In this document: in pieces, positions 5,463 to 7,112 of the stretch | How the letters are laid out: every line of letters begins with the position of its first letter | Numbering within the stretch: the stretch's first letter is position 1 | NCBI GenBank assembly: GCA_035279705.1 | Contig: DATEHG010000129.1 | Span: 1-7,112 of the forward strand | Direction of reading: 5' to 3' | From: DATEHG01 sp035279705 | GTDB lineage: Bacteria > Gemmatimonadota > Gemmatimonadetes > Gemmatimonadales > GWC2-71-9 | DNA: 7,112 nt | Position numbers and translations under genes: made by a program | The notes under the pieces: model-generated | Told to the model about the DNA's origin: nothing | Seen by the model: the letters and a program-made list of their open reading frames with translations, nothing else | Databases searched by the model: none

Positions 5463-6843
5463 ATGATTCGCCCTGCTTGGGAATCACGACCCGGCGGACT
5501 CCTTCCTCCTTGAGGATCCCGGCCATTGCCTGCGCGGCCTCCGGCTCGCCGTGCACCACGAAGGCGCGGCGGACCTGGCCGCCGAGACGGCGGACCCAGC
5601 GGCGCAGCTCGTCGGCATCGGCATGCGCCGAGTAGCCCCCGATGGTCTGGACCTCGGCGCGGCGCGGCAGCTCATCACCGAAGATCCGCACGGTGGGTCG
5701 CTCCTCCTGCAGGCGGCGGCCCAGCGTGTGCTCGGCCTGGAATCCCACGATCAGGACCAGGTTGCGGTGATCGCCGATGCCATTGGCCAGGTGGTGCAGG
5801 ATCCGCCCCGACTCCGCCATGCCGGACGCGGCGATGATGACGGCGGGGCCGGGCTGTCCGTTGAGCGCCTTGGAGTCCGCCACGTCCCGGATGTAGTGCA
5901 CCAGCGGAAACTCGAAGAGCTTGAGGCCCTGCTCGATCATCCATTCGCGGCGATCGAACACTTCGGGATGGAGCCGGAACACTTCGGTGGCGCTGATGGC
6001 GAGCGGGCTGTCGACGTAGATCGGGATCCCGGGGATCTGGCCGGCGCGGTAAAGCTCGTGCAGTTCGTAGATCAGTTCCTGCACCCGGCCCAGGGCAAAG
6101 GCGGGAATCAGGATTTTGCCGCCGCGTCCTGCGACCCGGCGTACCATCTCGCCCAGCCGGGTCTTGGCGTCGGCCACCGTCTCGTGCTTCCGGTTGCCGT
6201 AGGTGGACTCGATGATGAGGGTGTCGATCGGTCCGACCGGCGGTTCGGGGTCGCGGATGATCGGCAGGTTGTCGCGGCCGATGTCTCCCGAGAAGACCAG
6301 GCGGTGGGTCTGTCCCTCGGTGACGCGGAGATCCACCGACGCCGAGCCCAGGATGTGGCCGGCATCGGTGAACTCGAAGGTCAGAAACTTCCGCAGGTGG
6401 TGCGGCCGCCGGTACGGCAGGCCGACCGTCAGGTCCTGCACGGCCAGCGCGTCGCGCAAGGTATAGAGTGGCTCGCTTTCCGGCCCCGCCTTGCCGCGGC
6501 GCTGCAGGAACTCGGCGTCCTTTTCCTGGATGTGCGCGGAGTCGGGGAGCATCACCGCGCAGAGATCGCGGGTCGACGGCGTCGCGAAAACGGCACCGTG
6601 GAATCCCTGGCTCACGAGCAGGGGCAGCCGCCCGGAGTGGTCGATGTGCGCGTGGGACAGCACCACGGCATCGATGCGCCGGGCGTCCACCGGCAGCGTG
6701 GCATTCTTGACCCGGGTTTCGGCGCGCCGCCCCTGGAACAGTCCGGCATCGAGCAGGATTCGGGCGCCGGCGGCCTCGAGGAGGTGCATCGAGCCGGTGA
6801 CTTCGCCGGCCGCGCCGTGGAAGGTGAGGCGGAGATCGGGCAT
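5449..6843 (-). CDS. Beta-CASP metallo-beta-lactamase RNase (CPSF73/TTHA0252-like)
   Basis: A 464-aa protein expected to be a zinc-dependent RNA endo/exonuclease, related to the cleavage subunit of eukaryotic polyadenylation factor and to Thermus TTHA0252. The metallo-beta-lactamase ligands are complete: HAHIDH (H64, H66, D68, H69), H163 in TDAGHILGSAS, D187 in FSGDIGRD, and H431 in VVHGE. The inserted beta-CASP domain shows motif A (E212 in ESTYGNR), motif B around GKILIPAFALGRVQEL, and motif C (H407 in GYSAHADADEL). Length and domain order match the bacterial family, and no extra KH or other RNA-binding domain is present. The ATG at 6841-6843 begins the typical first strand LRLTFHGAAGEVTGS, with AGG about ten bases upstream. 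The gene follows upp after a repeat-rich gap and overlaps the DUF218 gene. The N-terminal motif is very like that of RNA maturases, so a DNA-repair role (as in Artemis) is unlikely. Confidence 0.94.
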   Translation of the reverse strand: MPDLRLTFHGAAGEVTGSMHLLEAAGARILLDAGLFQGRRAETRVKNATLPVDARRIDAVVLSHAHIDHSGRLPLLVSQGFHGAVFATPSTRDLCAVMLPDSAHIQEKDAEFLQRRGKAGPESEPLYTLRDALAVQDLTVGLPYRRPHHLRKFLTFEFTDAGHILGSASVDLRVTEGQTHRLVFSGDIGRDNLPIIRDPEPPVGPIDTLIIESTYGNRKHETVADAKTRLGEMVRRVAGRGGKILIPAFALGRVQELIYELHELYRAGQIPGIPIYVDSPLAISATEVFRLHPEVFDRREWMIEQGLKLFEFPLVHYIRDVADSKALNGQPGPAVIIAASGMAESGRILHHLANGIGDHRNLVLIVGFQAEHTLGRRLQEERPTVRIFGDELPRRAEVQTIGGYSAHADADELRRWVRRLGGQVRRAFVVHGEPEAAQAMAGILKEEGVRRVVIPKQGESFDLG

Positions 6844-6860
6844 GGGGAAGGAACCTAATG

Positions 6861-6938
6861 GTGAGAGGTAAGAGGTGAGAGGTGAGAGGGAACTGCAGTT
6901 CCCCTCTTACCTCTTACCTGTCACCTCTTACGCCTCAC
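6861..6938. repeat. Facing heptad-repeat arrays around a palindrome (long imperfect hairpin)
   Basis: The left arm has four head-to-tail 7-bp units of the form GTRAGAG (6861-6888). The right arm has five units of the reverse complement (6904-6938): CTCTTAC three times, one CTGTCAC and one degenerate GCCTCAC. Between them lies the perfect 16-bp palindrome GGGAACTGCAGTTCCC (6888-6903). With one bulged base and a few GU or mismatched positions the arms pair along 6861-6931, a stem of roughly 35 bp. The last degenerate unit contains the upp stop codon. On the minus strand there is no T-run after the stem. It could act as an mRNA 3'-end stabiliser or partial terminator after upp, or be a dispersed REP/BIME-like or MITE-like element. 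Confidence 0.85.
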
Positions 6939-7112
6939 GTCGTCCCGAACATCCGGTCCCCGGCATCGCCCAGGCCGGGGAGGATATAGCCGTCCGCGTT
7001 GAGCTCGCGATCGAGCGCGGCGGCGAACACCGGCACGTCGGGGTGACCGTCCAGCATCCGGCGCACCCCCTCGGGAGCCGCGACGATGCAGAGGAAGCGG
7101 ATCAGGTGCGCG
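6935..7112 (-). CDS. upp: Uracil phosphoribosyltransferase, C-terminal fragment (cut by window edge)
   Basis: The last 58 codons of Upp, which makes UMP from uracil and PRPP in pyrimidine salvage. The visible part contains FLCIVAAPEGVRRML, HPDVPVFAAALDREL, and the strongly conserved end GYILPGLGDAGDRMFGT that closes over the uracil site. The PRPP-binding loop and start lie beyond the window. The stop codon TGA (6935-6937) falls inside the outermost, degenerate unit of the heptad-repeat hairpin. Otherwise the end of the protein has normal length for the family. Confidence 0.96.
   Translation of the reverse strand, partial: AHLIRFLCIVAAPEGVRRMLDGHPDVPVFAAALDRELNADGYILPGLGDAGDRMFGTT

Noticed and set aside
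5551..6858. Plus-strand open frame of 435 codons opposite the beta-CASP gene
   Set aside because: Mirror of a gene with every catalytic motif intact; low-complexity composition and no recognisable fold.

Overview
The window is GC-rich, bacterial and very densely packed. Every gene I can support lies on the minus strand, so transcription runs from high to low coordinates. In that order the genes are: the 3' end of upp (uracil phosphoribosyltransferase); a beta-CASP metallo-beta-lactamase RNase-like protein; a membrane-anchored DUF218/YdcF-like protein; two secreted M16 (pitrilysin/MPP family) peptidase subunits; a Nudix hydrolase of the ADP-ribose pyrophosphatase type; an ECF sigma factor; its likely zinc-finger anti-sigma factor; and the first 27 codons of what is probably holA (DNA polymerase III delta subunit).

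The signal peptides, a membrane anti-sigma factor with a zinc-binding anti-sigma motif, and the paired M16B peptidases suggest a Gram-negative bacterium. The overall style would fit Gemmatimonadota or a similar high-GC group. That placement is inference; no taxonomic marker is present.

Region by region: 6935-7112 is the upp tail. 6844-6934 is a gap filled by two facing arrays of a 7-bp repeat around a perfect 16-bp palindrome, which can fold into a long hairpin. 5449-6843 and 4845-5462 (RNase-like, DUF218) overlap by 14 bp. 3406-4779 and 1955-3409 are the M16 pair, overlapping by 4 bp; the first has the zinc/catalytic HxxEH motif, while the second has lost it but keeps the R/Y pair, the usual arrangement of a heterodimeric M16B protease. 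1366-1908 is the Nudix gene. 158-1269 carries the sigma/anti-sigma pair. 83-157 packs a candidate terminator and a sigma70-like promoter, with a palindrome in its spacer, in front of a possibly leaderless holA.

The genes may form one long operon or several overlapping units. The M16 pair and the anti-sigma output domain would act at or outside the inner membrane; the Nudix enzyme, the beta-CASP protein and Upp are cytoplasmic. No mobile element, CRISPR array, tRNA or rRNA was seen. The content is mostly housekeeping or widely conserved, and I see no clear novel multi-gene system. The points that merit a second look are the heptad-repeat hairpin, the 9-bp repeats that build the signal peptides, and the compact holA promoter/operator.
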